Below are positions 31,951 to 39,578 of a stretch of 64,000 nt of DNA, piece by piece. The notes beneath the pieces are model-generated. The model searched no databases and had not been told where the DNA came from. It saw only the letters and a program-made list of their open reading frames with translations. How positions within the stretch are numbered: position 1 is the stretch's first letter; every line of letters starts with the position of its first letter. Origin of the DNA: Pseudomonas azerbaijanoccidentalis (GTDB taxonomy: Bacteria > Pseudomonadota > Gammaproteobacteria > Pseudomonadales > Pseudomonadaceae). The stretch spans positions 744,001-808,000 of the forward strand of contig NZ_JAHSTU010000001.1 of NCBI RefSeq assembly GCF_019145495.1, in the 5' to 3' direction. The position numbers were made by a program, and so were the translations under genes.

Positions 31951-33948
31951 TCAAGACGCGGTAATCCTCCAGATCCCGAACGGCTGATATGCCGGGTCGA
32001 TCCGCATGAACTGATACTTGCCGTGCCAGGTCCAGCGGTGGCCGTTCATCAAGTCTTCGCCCTCGGTGCTGGCGTCGTCGGGCAAGCCCATTTCCCACAG
32101 CGGCAACTCGAAACTCGCCTCCTGAACGTTATGCGGATCAAGGCTGACCGCCACCAGAATGAAATTGCTGCCATCGGCGCTGCGCTTGCCGAAGTACAGA
32201 ATGTTGTCGTTCCAGGCGTTGTAGATTTTCAGCCCCAGATGCGTCTGAAGTGCCGGGTTTTGCCGGCGGATGCGATTGAGCTGGGCGATTTCGGCAATGA
32301 TGTTGCCCGGCGCGGTGAAGTCCCTTGGGCGGATCTCGTACTTCTCGGAATCGAGGTATTCCTCTTTGCCCGGCACCGGCGCCGATTCGCACAATTCAAA
32401 GCCCGAATACATGCCCCACAAGCCGGAGCCCATGGTCGCCAGCGCAGCGCGGATGAGGAAACCGGGACGCCCGGATTCGTGCAGGAACGCCGGGTTGATG
32501 TCGGGTGTATTGACGAAGAAATTCGGCCGGTAACATTCACGCCATGGCGACTCGTTGAGCTCCGTAAAATACGTCGCCAACTCGGACTTGGTGTTGCGCC
32601 AGGTGAAGTACGTGTAGCTCTGGGAGTAACCGACCTTGCCGAGGCGCGCCATCATCGCCGGCGTGGTAAAGGCTTCGGCGAGGAAGATCACCTCGGGGTA
32701 CAACGCCCGCACATCGGCTATCAGCCACTGCCAGAACGGCAGCGGTTTGGTGTGAGGATTGTCGACACGGAAAATCTTCACGCCCTCCTCGACCCAGCCC
32801 ACCACGATGTCGCGCAACTCGACCCAGAGGCTGGGGATGGCTTCAACGGCATAAAAATCGACGTTGACGATGTCCTGGTATTTTTTCGGTGGGTTTTCCG
32901 CGTATTTGATGGTGCCGTCGGGACGCCAGTTGAACCAGCCCGGATGCTGTTTGAGCCATGGGTGGTCCTGGGAACACTGGATGGCAAAATCGAGGGCGAT
33001 TTCCAGGCCGTATTCCGCCGCCGCGGCGACCAGCCGACGGAAGTCTTCGCGGGTGCCCAGTTGCGAATGGATCGCCTCGTGACCGCCCTCCTCGCTGCCG
33101 ATGGCGTAGGGGCTGCCCGGATCGTCCGGGCCTGCGGTCAGGGAATTGTTCGGCCCTTTGCGAAAGCTGCGACCAATCGGGTGGATCGGCGGGAAGTACA
33201 GCACGTCGAAGCCCATGTCCTGAATCATCGGCAAACGTGAGTGCACGTCATTGAAGGTGCCGTGGCGCTGCGGATCGTCGGTGATCGAGCGCGGGAACAA
33301 CTCGTACCAACTGGCGAACTGTGCGAGCTCCCGCTCGACATCCAGCGGGTACTCGGGGCTGAGGCTCAGGTAAGCGCGATGATCGGCCTGAGCCATCAAA
33401 TCGGCGCTACGCTGGTGCAAGAACAACGCGACTTGCTCGGTTTCGAGCAGGCCCGACAATTCATGGTGCAGCGCCGCCAGTTGTTCGCTCAGTTGGCCTT
33501 CGCTGCGTTCGGCCGCTTGCTGAACGTGCAAGCGCCCTTCCTGCAACTCCAGGCTGACCGGCACAGCGGCGGCATGTTTTTTCTGCAGTTCGTAGCGGAA
33601 ACTGGCGAACTGATCGATCCAGGCTTCGATACAAAACACATAACGGCCCTGTTCCGGTACGCGAAAGCGGCCCTGCCAGCCATTGTTGCCCAGATCAGCC
33701 ATGACTTCGCTTTGCCAGACCTCATCACCTTCAGCCCGCCAGCGCACGCGCACCGCCAGTTTATCGTGACCGTCGGCAAACACTTTGCTGGTGACCACCA
33801 CGTCCTGTCCCACCACGGCCTTGACCGCGAACTGTCCCCCTTCGAGGGTCGGCATGGTGTTTTCAATGGCAATGCGCGGCAACAACAGCGCTTGCGACAG
33901 TGGCATGTGCGGGTTGTAGCTCTGTTCTGTCGGTTTTTCAGCCGTCAT
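31951..33948 (-). CDS. glgE: Alpha-1,4-glucan:maltose-1-phosphate maltosyltransferase GlgE
   Basis: A 665-aa GH13_3 enzyme that polymerises maltose units from maltose-1-phosphate onto alpha-1,4-glucan. Visible motifs: LPRIAIENTMPTLEGGQFAV, LYFPPIHPIGRSFRKGPNN, EIALDFAIQCSQDHPWLKQH, KIFRVDNPHTKPLPFWQWLI (catalytic Asp), VIFLAEAFTTPAMM (acid/base Glu) and FVNTPDINPAFLHESGRPGF. AAAGGAGAG precedes the ATG. It is the first gene of a minus-strand operon with treS-maltokinase and glgB, separated from treS by a REPIN. With TreS this forms the GlgE route from trehalose to alpha-glucan known from actinobacteria and Pseudomonas. Confidence 0.95.
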   Translation of the reverse strand: MTAEKPTEQSYNPHMPLSQALLLPRIAIENTMPTLEGGQFAVKAVVGQDVVVTSKVFADGHDKLAVRVRWRAEGDEVWQSEVMADLGNNGWQGRFRVPEQGRYVFCIEAWIDQFASFRYELQKKHAAAVPVSLELQEGRLHVQQAAERSEGQLSEQLAALHHELSGLLETEQVALFLHQRSADLMAQADHRAYLSLSPEYPLDVERELAQFASWYELFPRSITDDPQRHGTFNDVHSRLPMIQDMGFDVLYFPPIHPIGRSFRKGPNNSLTAGPDDPGSPYAIGSEEGGHEAIHSQLGTREDFRRLVAAAAEYGLEIALDFAIQCSQDHPWLKQHPGWFNWRPDGTIKYAENPPKKYQDIVNVDFYAVEAIPSLWVELRDIVVGWVEEGVKIFRVDNPHTKPLPFWQWLIADVRALYPEVIFLAEAFTTPAMMARLGKVGYSQSYTYFTWRNTKSELATYFTELNESPWRECYRPNFFVNTPDINPAFLHESGRPGFLIRAALATMGSGLWGMYSGFELCESAPVPGKEEYLDSEKYEIRPRDFTAPGNIIAEIAQLNRIRRQNPALQTHLGLKIYNAWNDNILYFGKRSADGSNFILVAVSLDPHNVQEASFELPLWEMGLPDDASTEGEDLMNGHRWTWHGKYQFMRIDPAYQPFGIWRITAS

Positions 33949-34153
33949 CGAGCATCTCTCCTTTACGCCCCATGGACGCTCTTGTGTCTGGTTGTCACCC
34001 TGTGGGGCCGTTCGCCCCGGAATGAACTCACTTAGGTTCCGAGCGACCGCAACCGGGAAAAGTTCATCGGCAATTGGCCGGAATCAAATCCCCTACGCGG
34101 TGGTCAATCAACTTAAGCACGACTCACGCCATGTGCCACTGGAGGCAGGAACG

Positions 34154-34321
34154 ATGAACAATCCATTCCCGGCTGAAACACCCGATCCGAACATCGACAA
34201 CCCGGTGATACCGCCGAGCGATCCGCAACCCGTACCGGAACAAGACCCTCCCGGCACCCAACCGCCACCAAGGGAAGAACCGCCCACGACGATGCCGCCG
34301 GTCATTGTCACGCCTGAATGA
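34154..34321 (+). CDS. Proline-rich 55-aa protein
   Basis: A short gene with a strong ribosome binding site (GGAGGCAGG, 34141-34149). The product has 20 prolines in 55 residues, mixed with Asp, Glu and Gln (NPVIPPSDPQPVPEQDPPG and similar), has no hydrophobic segment and must be disordered. It is divergent from glgE. I know of no function. Conservation of such short proline-rich ORFs in Pseudomonas is my recollection, not tested here. Confidence 0.6.
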   Translation: MNNPFPAETPDPNIDNPVIPPSDPQPVPEQDPPGTQPPPREEPPTTMPPVIVTPE

Positions 34322-34360
34322 AGACAGTTGATCGTTCCCGCGCCTGGCGAGGGGACGGTC

Positions 34361-34870
34361 TCACTCTTTGTGGTCCTCGCCGTTCTTCTCGAACACCTTC
34401 ACAACCCTCGGCATCACGCTCAATACGCCTAGTGCCAACAACGTGCTGAGCACCGCCGTCGCCTCCCTGCCCAATCCGGCCGAAACGCCAATGGCCGCCG
34501 TCATCCACAACCCTGCAGCGGTGGTCAGGCCTTTGACGTGGCCTTCGTCGCCTTCCTGGTTCTTGAGGATGGTGCCGGCGCACAGAAAGCCGATCCCGGC
34601 GATCACCCCCTGAATCACGCGACTCATGGCGTCGGCCTGGGAGCCGGACATCTGCGGCACCAACACAAACAGCGCCGCACCAATCGCCACCAGCATGTGG
34701 GTTCGTACGCCGGCGGCCTTGCCCTTGTGCTCACGTTCGAAACCGAGAATCCCGCCCAGCACCGCTGCCGTCAGCAGGCGCACGGTCACGCGTGTCAGTT
34801 GCGAGGCGTCGCCGATGTCGGCGAACTCGGCCTGCAGGGTTACCCAGACTTCATGCCACCAGGCGTTCAT
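34361..34870 (-). CDS. MgtC/SapB family membrane protein
   Basis: A 169-aa inner-membrane protein with about four to five hydrophobic helices. The conserved MgtC core is LTRVTVRLLTAAVLGGILGF followed by EREHKGKAAGVRTHMLVAIGAALFVLVPQ, with RVIQGVIAGIGFLCAGTILK and HVKGLTTAAGLWMTAAIGVSAGLG downstream. MgtC proteins help growth at low Mg2+ and inhibit the F1Fo ATPase in Salmonella. The acidic/basic tail (KNGEDHKE) is short, so the C-terminal ACT-like domain of virulence MgtC is absent. AAGGA precedes the ATG. A 12-bp tandem repeat lies directly upstream. Confidence 0.88.
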   Translation of the reverse strand: MNAWWHEVWVTLQAEFADIGDASQLTRVTVRLLTAAVLGGILGFEREHKGKAAGVRTHMLVAIGAALFVLVPQMSGSQADAMSRVIQGVIAGIGFLCAGTILKNQEGDEGHVKGLTTAAGLWMTAAIGVSAGLGREATAVLSTLLALGVLSVMPRVVKVFEKNGEDHKE

Positions 34871-34887
34871 TGGTGATGTCCTTGTAA

Positions 34888-34923
34888 AGGGCTATGTGAG
34901 GGGCTATGTGAAGAGCTATGGAC
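34888..34923. repeat. Three tandem 12-bp direct repeats upstream of mgtC
   Basis: Units AGGGCTATGTGA, GGGGCTATGTGA and AGAGCTATGGAC follow each other with exact 12-bp spacing, starting 18 bp upstream of the MgtC start codon. They could be a small operator array or slippage product in the mgtC leader. Confidence 0.6.
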
Positions 34924-35016
34924 GATGGACCGCAGCGACCATTAATCGGTTGCACAGAACGATGGCAAGTTCTGATGCCCTAACGTTTCAGGCACCCGCT
35001 GAAAAAGGATCACGCC

Positions 35017-35250
35017 ATGACCGTGCGCATCGAAAACCAGACCTGTTTCTTCACCACCGAAAGCGGCGAAGAAATTCGCCTGTGTCCCGACGTCACTATC
35101 CTCACCGACTCGGAAAAGGCCATGTCGGCGGTGGATCTCAACGGCCAGCGCATCTACATCACAGAAGCTGAAGCTGACGCATTGACCGTAGCAGGTGCCA
35201 TCGATAGCCGCCGACACTTGAAAGCCAGCGAGAGTGATTCGGTGATTTGA
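35017..35250 (+). CDS. DUF3203 family protein
   Basis: A 77-aa soluble protein beginning MTVRIENQTCFFTTESGEEI and continuing through LCPDVTILTDSEKAMSAVDL to AEADALTVAGAIDSRRHL, the pattern of the Pseudomonas DUF3203 family. It has no membrane segment or signal peptide. AAAAAGGA precedes the ATG. It is divergent from mgtC and co-directional with ccoG 195 bp downstream. Function unknown. Confidence 0.8.
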   Translation: MTVRIENQTCFFTTESGEEIRLCPDVTILTDSEKAMSAVDLNGQRIYITEAEADALTVAGAIDSRRHLKASESDSVI

Positions 35251-35303
35251 ATGAGGCAGATCAATAACGCCGACCAGCGTAGGGGATAGGTGTTTTCGAA
35301 CCG

Positions 35304-35331
35304 CTGCGACAGGTGCTTCAACTTGTCGCAG
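35304..35331 (+). terminator. Hairpin after the DUF3203 gene
   Basis: CTGCGACA (35304-35311) and TGTCGCAG (35324-35331) pair perfectly around a 12-nt loop. No T-run follows, so termination is uncertain. Confidence 0.4.
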
Positions 35332-35445
35332 GCCGATCTGCAAATGCCATCTGATCTGCTTTTTATTGCAATACCTGAGTCTGTTATGCAAACAGATCGC
35401 CGCTCATAGTGCTCATGCCTGATGGAGGCTGATGAGCGAAAGACC

Positions 35446-36858
35446 ATGAGCGAGAGAATCCCCGTCCGAACCGTAGAAACATTCGAACCTTCACGCCCGA
35501 AGATGAAGGTCAAAACCAGCGACAACCTGATCCATACCCGTAGCTTCACCGGTCTGTTCCGCAACCTGCGCATAACTGGCGCGGGTTTTCTGTTCCTGTT
35601 GTTTTTTGGCACCGTGTGGCTCAACTGGGGCGGCCGTCAGGCGGTGCTCTGGGACCTTTCCGAAAGCAAGTTTCATATCTTTGGCGCGACCTTCTGGCCA
35701 CAGGATTTCATCCTGCTTTCGGCACTGCTGATCATTGCCGCGTTCGGCCTGTTTGCGATCACCGTGTTTGCCGGCCGCGTATGGTGTGGCTACACCTGCC
35801 CGCAGAGCTCCTGGACCTGGATCTTCATGTGGTGCGAGAAAATCACCGAGGGTGAACGCAATCAGCGCATCAAGTTGCAAGCCTCACCGTGGGGCCTGAA
35901 CAAACTGATGCGTCGCTCGGCCAAGCACACGTTATGGCTGGCCATCAGCTTGCTGACCGGGTTAACGTTCGTCGGTTACTTCACACCGATTCGCCCGCTG
36001 GCGGAAGAACTGCTGACCCTGCAAATGGGTGGCGTAAGCCTGTTCTGGGTGCTGTTTTTCACCGGCGCCACCTATATCAATGCCGGCTGGCTGCGTGAAG
36101 CGGTGTGCATGCACATGTGCCCGTATGCGCGCTTTCAGAGTGTGATGTTCGACAAGGACACCCTGACCATCTCCTATGACGTGGCCCGTGGCGAAAACCG
36201 TGGCCCGCGCAAGCGTGAGGTCAAACCGGCCGAGGTGGGTCTGGGCGATTGCATCGACTGCCAGCTCTGCGTGCAGGTGTGCCCCACCGGGATCGACATT
36301 CGCGACGGCTTGCAAATGGAGTGCATCGGTTGCGCAGCGTGTATTGATGCGTGTGATTCGATCATGGACAAAATGGGCTACGCGCCCGGGCTGATCAGCT
36401 ACACCTCCGAACGCCAGTTGCAGGGTGGCAAGACGCATCTGCTGCGGCCACGGTTGGTCGGCTACACCGCCGTGTTGCTGGTGATGATCGCCGCACTGGT
36501 GGTAGCGCTGGTTGAGCGGCCAATGGTCTCGCTGGACGTCAGCAAGGACCGTGGCCTGTTCCGTGAGAACAGCCAGGGGCAGATCGAAAACATCTACAGC
36601 CTGAAGGTGATCAACAAAACCCAGCAGCGTCAGGACTATCAACTGAGCCTGGTCGATGCCGGTGATTTCGAGTTGCGCGGCAAGACCGCGTTGAGCCTGG
36701 CGCCGGGCGAAATTGTCGGTGTGCCGGTGTCGGTGGCGATGCTCACGGAACGCCCGGCCAGCAGTTCGCAGAGCCTCAGCTTCAAGGTCATGGACAGTGA
36801 TGAGCCCGGCATCTACAGCGTGGCCCAGAGCCGGTTTGTTGCGCCGATGAACCGTTGA
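35446..36858 (+). CDS. ccoG: Cytochrome c oxidase accessory protein CcoG (RdxA-like)
   Basis: A 470-aa membrane iron-sulfur protein needed for copper reduction during assembly of cbb3-type cytochrome oxidase. N-terminal and central membrane helices (GAGFLFLLFFGTVWLNWGG, FILLSALLIIAAFGLFAITV) surround the conserved WCGYTCPQSSWTWIFMWCEK. Two 4Fe-4S clusters are given by CIDCQLCVQVCPTG and CIGCAACIDACD. After another helix the periplasmic C-terminal Ig-like FixG domain follows (INKTQQRQDYQLSLVDAG). I chose the ATG at 35446 (MSERIPVRTVE) to match family N-termini; an ATG at 35422 would add eight residues. No ccoNOQP genes are adjacent, so this is a stand-alone copy. Confidence 0.92.
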   Translation: MSERIPVRTVETFEPSRPKMKVKTSDNLIHTRSFTGLFRNLRITGAGFLFLLFFGTVWLNWGGRQAVLWDLSESKFHIFGATFWPQDFILLSALLIIAAFGLFAITVFAGRVWCGYTCPQSSWTWIFMWCEKITEGERNQRIKLQASPWGLNKLMRRSAKHTLWLAISLLTGLTFVGYFTPIRPLAEELLTLQMGGVSLFWVLFFTGATYINAGWLREAVCMHMCPYARFQSVMFDKDTLTISYDVARGENRGPRKREVKPAEVGLGDCIDCQLCVQVCPTGIDIRDGLQMECIGCAACIDACDSIMDKMGYAPGLISYTSERQLQGGKTHLLRPRLVGYTAVLLVMIAALVVALVERPMVSLDVSKDRGLFRENSQGQIENIYSLKVINKTQQRQDYQLSLVDAGDFELRGKTALSLAPGEIVGVPVSVAMLTERPASSSQSLSFKVMDSDEPGIYSVAQSRFVAPMNR

Positions 36859-36880
36859 GCCTTTAAACTGCAAAGCCTAA

Positions 36881-36953
36881 AAGATCGCAGCCTTCGGCAG
36901 CTCCTACAGGTGCATGCCCTACGATGGTAGGAGCTGCCGAAGGCTGCGATCTT
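36881..36953. repeat. REPIN between ccoG and the MocR gene
   Basis: AAGATCGCAGCCTTCGGCAG and its exact inverse CTGCCGAAGGCTGCGATCTT form a long perfect inverted repeat around a 33-bp centre. It is the same family as the REPIN between glgE and treS. Confidence 0.88.
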
Positions 36954-37006
36954 GGCGATTTCAACCGAGACCACTTTTCGATTCACAACACCAATTCGGG
37001 CTAACG

Positions 37007-38416
37007 ATGAAACGCTACGAAAAATTCGCCGACGACATCGCTGAACTGATCCGCTCCGGCGTCCTCGGCCCCGGCCAGCGCGTGCCATCGGTGCGTTACG
37101 CGAGCCAGACCTACGGTGTGAGCCCGTCCACGGTGTTCCAGGCTTACTACCTGCTTGAGCGCCGTGGCTTGATTCGCGCCCGGCCGCGTTCCGGTTACTT
37201 CGTCAATGCCCACGCACCGCGACCGTTTTCCGAGCCGGTGATCAGCAGTCAGGTCAACGAGTCCACCGCCGTCGACGTCAGCGAACTGGTGTTTTCAGTG
37301 CTCGATTCGATCAAGGACCCGAATACCGTGCCCTTTGGCTCGGCGTTCCCCAGCCCGACCCTGTTCCCGCTGCAACGCCTGTCACGCTCGCTGGCCAGCG
37401 CCAGTCGCGACATGGACCCGCGCATGGTGGTCACCGACATGTCGCCGGGCAACCCGCAACTGCGCCGGCAAATCGCCCTGCGCTACATGGTCGGCGGGCT
37501 GATGCTGCCAATGGAGGAACTGCTGATCACCAATGGCGCGCTGGAAGCGCTGAACCTGTGCCTGCAAGCAGTGACCCAACCTGGCGACCTGGTGGCCATC
37601 GAAGCCCCGGCGTTCTACGCCTGCCTGCAAGTGCTCGAACGCCTGAAACTGAAAGCGGTGGAAATCCCCGTGCATCCGCGCGATGGCATCGACCTCGGCG
37701 TGCTCGCGCAAACCCTGGAGCGTCACCCGATCAAAGTCTGCTGGTGCATGACCAGTTTCCAGAACCCCATGGGCGCGACCATGCCCGAGGCCAAGAAGCA
37801 GCAACTGGTGGAATTGCTGCGCAGTCACCAGGTGCCACTGATCGAAGACGACGTCTACGCCGAGCTGTATTACGGCCAGCAGGCGCCGAAACCGGCCAAG
37901 GCGTTCGATACCGAAGGCCTGGTGATGCACTGCGGCTCCTTCGCCAAAAGCCTCGCTCCCGGTTACCGCATCGGCTGGGTCGCGGCCGGCCGCTATGCGC
38001 AGAAAATCGAGCGGCTGAAACTGATGACCTCGCTGTGTGCATCGATGCCAGCCCAGGCCGCCATTGCCGATTACCTGCAACACGGAGGCTACGACCGTCA
38101 CCTGCGCAAATTGCGCCATGCGCTGGAAGATCAGCAGAGCGCCATGCTGGCGGCCATTGCACGGTACTTCCCCGCCGAAACACGCGTCAGCCAGCCTGCA
38201 GGCGGGTACTTTTTGTGGCTGGAATTACCGGCGCAGATGGATTCGTTGAAGTTGTTTCAGATGGCATTGGCGCAAGGCATCAGCATCGCGCCGGGGCCGA
38301 TTTTTTCACCGGCGCAGCGGTTCAGGAATTGTATTCGATTGAATTACGGTAGCCCGTGGGATGAGGCTGCGGAAAAAGCGATGGAGACGTTGGGGCGGAT
38401 TGTCAGGTCGTTCTGA
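37007..38416 (+). CDS. MocR-type GntR regulator with aminotransferase domain
   Basis: A 469-aa PLP-dependent transcription factor. Residues 1-75 are a GntR winged helix (KFADDIAELIRSGVLGPGQR, VPSVRYASQTYGVSPSTVFQ, LERRGLIRARPRSGYFV). The rest is a fold-type I aminotransferase domain: ITNGALEALNLCLQ, VAIEAPAFYACLQ, WCMTSFQNPMGATMP, IEDDVYAELYYG, and the PLP lysine in HCGSFAKSLAPGYRIGW. Such proteins regulate PLP, amino-acid or polyamine metabolism genes, usually a divergent neighbour. Here the upstream gene is ccoG on the same strand, so its target is not obvious. The start is the ATG at 37007; the region upstream of it is the REPIN. Confidence 0.88.
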   Translation: MKRYEKFADDIAELIRSGVLGPGQRVPSVRYASQTYGVSPSTVFQAYYLLERRGLIRARPRSGYFVNAHAPRPFSEPVISSQVNESTAVDVSELVFSVLDSIKDPNTVPFGSAFPSPTLFPLQRLSRSLASASRDMDPRMVVTDMSPGNPQLRRQIALRYMVGGLMLPMEELLITNGALEALNLCLQAVTQPGDLVAIEAPAFYACLQVLERLKLKAVEIPVHPRDGIDLGVLAQTLERHPIKVCWCMTSFQNPMGATMPEAKKQQLVELLRSHQVPLIEDDVYAELYYGQQAPKPAKAFDTEGLVMHCGSFAKSLAPGYRIGWVAAGRYAQKIERLKLMTSLCASMPAQAAIADYLQHGGYDRHLRKLRHALEDQQSAMLAAIARYFPAETRVSQPAGGYFLWLELPAQMDSLKLFQMALAQGISIAPGPIFSPAQRFRNCIRLNYGSPWDEAAEKAMETLGRIVRSF

Positions 38417-38419
38417 CGC

Positions 38420-38494
38420 ATCAGACTTGGGCCGCTTTCAGTTGATCGCCAACAGTGAGCTGAGCGGCCATTTTCAGCTCACTGTGAGTCTGAT
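38420..38494. terminator. Compound palindrome between convergent genes
   Basis: Inner arms CAGTGAGCTGA (38453-38463) and TCAGCTCACTG (38474-38484) are a perfect 11-bp pair. Outer arms ATCAGACT (38420-38427) and AGTCTGAT (38487-38494) are also perfect. It lies between the stops of the MocR gene and the convergent unknown gene and probably ends both transcripts. Confidence 0.6.
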
Positions 38495-39162
38495 CAAGCT
38501 AAACCAATATCGCTGAACTCAACAATACCGGAGCCCCGGACTTGCACACCAAACTCAACGGGTACTGGATCCCATATAACGTGCGCCGCACGTAGGAATG
38601 TGTCAGAAAAATATCGCTGAGGGTCGTTCTCAAGACGCGATTCATTCTTGTAAATATAAGTTGGCCCCAGAATCTCATCCTGTTTCCGTAATGCAACTGT
38701 CTCTACGACCGGCTCATCTATTGCCCTTTCACTCACAAGCGGCTTTCGAGCAACATTTAACAAGCGCTGGGGGCCAACGCCCAAGGCATTCATATAAAAA
38801 CGCGTTGGATTATCGTCTTGCGTGACCACAAGATTTCCAGTCGCCACTGTTTCTCCCGCCGCGCTTTGTATTTTTTCCATACTCAGGAAAAAACCAAAAA
38901 ACATCCCTGGCGTGACCACGCGCATAGTGTATCGATCATTTTCCGAACGAAAGTGAATCAGTAATGGATCATCGCTCTCACGATCCGCCACCGTTAAAAA
39001 GCCACCCTCCTCGCTAAGCTGACGATTGTATTCTGCACGCTGGGCGGCTGTGAGACGAGGCCGTTTCAGTCGATTCTCCATCAACTGGTAATTCAACACC
39101 AGTGGCTTTCCTGCCAGAAAAAGATGAGCGACAACCGATTTATTCAAATCATCCTGACTCAT
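38494..39162 (-). CDS. Unrecognised 222-aa protein
   Basis: I do not recognise a family. The product is soluble, with no signal peptide or membrane segment. It alternates short hydrophobic strands with charged loops (VVAHLFLAGKPLVLNYQLME, DPLLIHFRSENDRYTMRVVT, PGMFFGFFLSMEK, NLVVTQDDNPTRFYMNALGV, VPVEFGVQVRGSGIVEFSDI), so it is probably mostly beta-sheet, perhaps a beta-trefoil or jelly-roll type. A more helical, charged stretch occurs at about 33-50 (RPRLTAAQRAEYNRQL). Base composition is visibly lower in GC than the neighbours and rare codons such as ATA and AGA occur. It starts one base after the 54-aa gene upstream, so the two form an operon. Acquisition by transfer is likely. Confidence 0.75.
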   Translation of the reverse strand: MSQDDLNKSVVAHLFLAGKPLVLNYQLMENRLKRPRLTAAQRAEYNRQLSEEGGFLTVADRESDDPLLIHFRSENDRYTMRVVTPGMFFGFFLSMEKIQSAAGETVATGNLVVTQDDNPTRFYMNALGVGPQRLLNVARKPLVSERAIDEPVVETVALRKQDEILGPTYIYKNESRLENDPQRYFSDTFLRAAHVIWDPVPVEFGVQVRGSGIVEFSDIGLA

Positions 39163-39163
39163 A

Positions 39164-39328
39164 TTAGTCTTCCACCACGTTGCGTTTGCGCCGCTCCAGA
39201 ATCATTTGATCAGCCAGATATGCAGCGCCTGTCAGATAATCCATCGACGCCAGGCCTGAATATTCCCTGTGCAAATAACGCAGAACAAACTCATCCCAGA
39301 AAGCGACTTCATCTTTGTAAAGATCCAT
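39164..39328 (-). CDS. Unrecognised 54-aa protein co-translated with the 222-aa gene
   Basis: Reading the minus strand gives an open frame from an ATG at 39328 to a TAA at 39164, one base before the next ATG. GGAG lies 11-14 nt upstream. The peptide starts MDLYKDEVAFWDEFVLRYLH and ends RRKRNVVED. It looks helical and amphipathic, with acidic and aromatic residues at the front and a basic patch near the end. No signal or membrane segment. It is too small for most gene finders. Its tight linkage to the 222-aa gene supports it being real; the function is unknown. Confidence 0.6.
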   Translation of the reverse strand: MDLYKDEVAFWDEFVLRYLHREYSGLASMDYLTGAAYLADQMILERRKRNVVED

Positions 39329-39469
39329 TTACTTACTTCTCCATTAGTTAACTTGAACATCGCCAATTGCGAAGTCAACCCGAGAGTAAGCTCGACACCT
39401 CACGCTTTCAAGTCGCACACGAACCACATGTAATGCACGATATAACAAATAACAGGCCATAAAAATCAA

Positions 39470-39514
39470 CACCACAAACACCGCCCCTATAACCAGGGTG
39501 CGTTGTTTGTGGTG
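39470..39514 (-). terminator. Terminator downstream of the SDR gene
   Basis: Arms 39470-39484 and 39500-39514 pair over 15 bp with one mismatch (CACCACAAACACCGC against GCGTTGTTTGTGGTG), and CCCT/AGGG pair inside the loop. On the minus strand it is followed by TTGATTTTTA, on the plus strand by CAAGTATTTTTT, so it may work both ways. It isolates the unknown two-gene cassette from the SDR gene. Confidence 0.75.
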
Positions 39515-39578
39515 CAAGTATTTTTTAGATGAGATCTACAAGAACTTAAAGATTGATATGCGCAAAGGCCTGTCTGTC

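Noticed and set aside
36914..37006. Upstream extension of the MocR gene from an ATG at 36914
   Set aside because: The extension translates REPIN sequence and has no ribosome binding site; MKRYEKFADD at 37007 matches GntR N-termini.
39344..39517. Minus-strand 57-codon frame upstream of the 54-aa gene with a membrane-like segment (LVIGAVFVVLIFMACYLLY)
   Set aside because: Its 5' part is the terminator hairpin 39470-39514 with the T-tract, which creates the hydrophobic codons; it has a TTG start and no ribosome binding site. Left out unless conservation shows otherwise.
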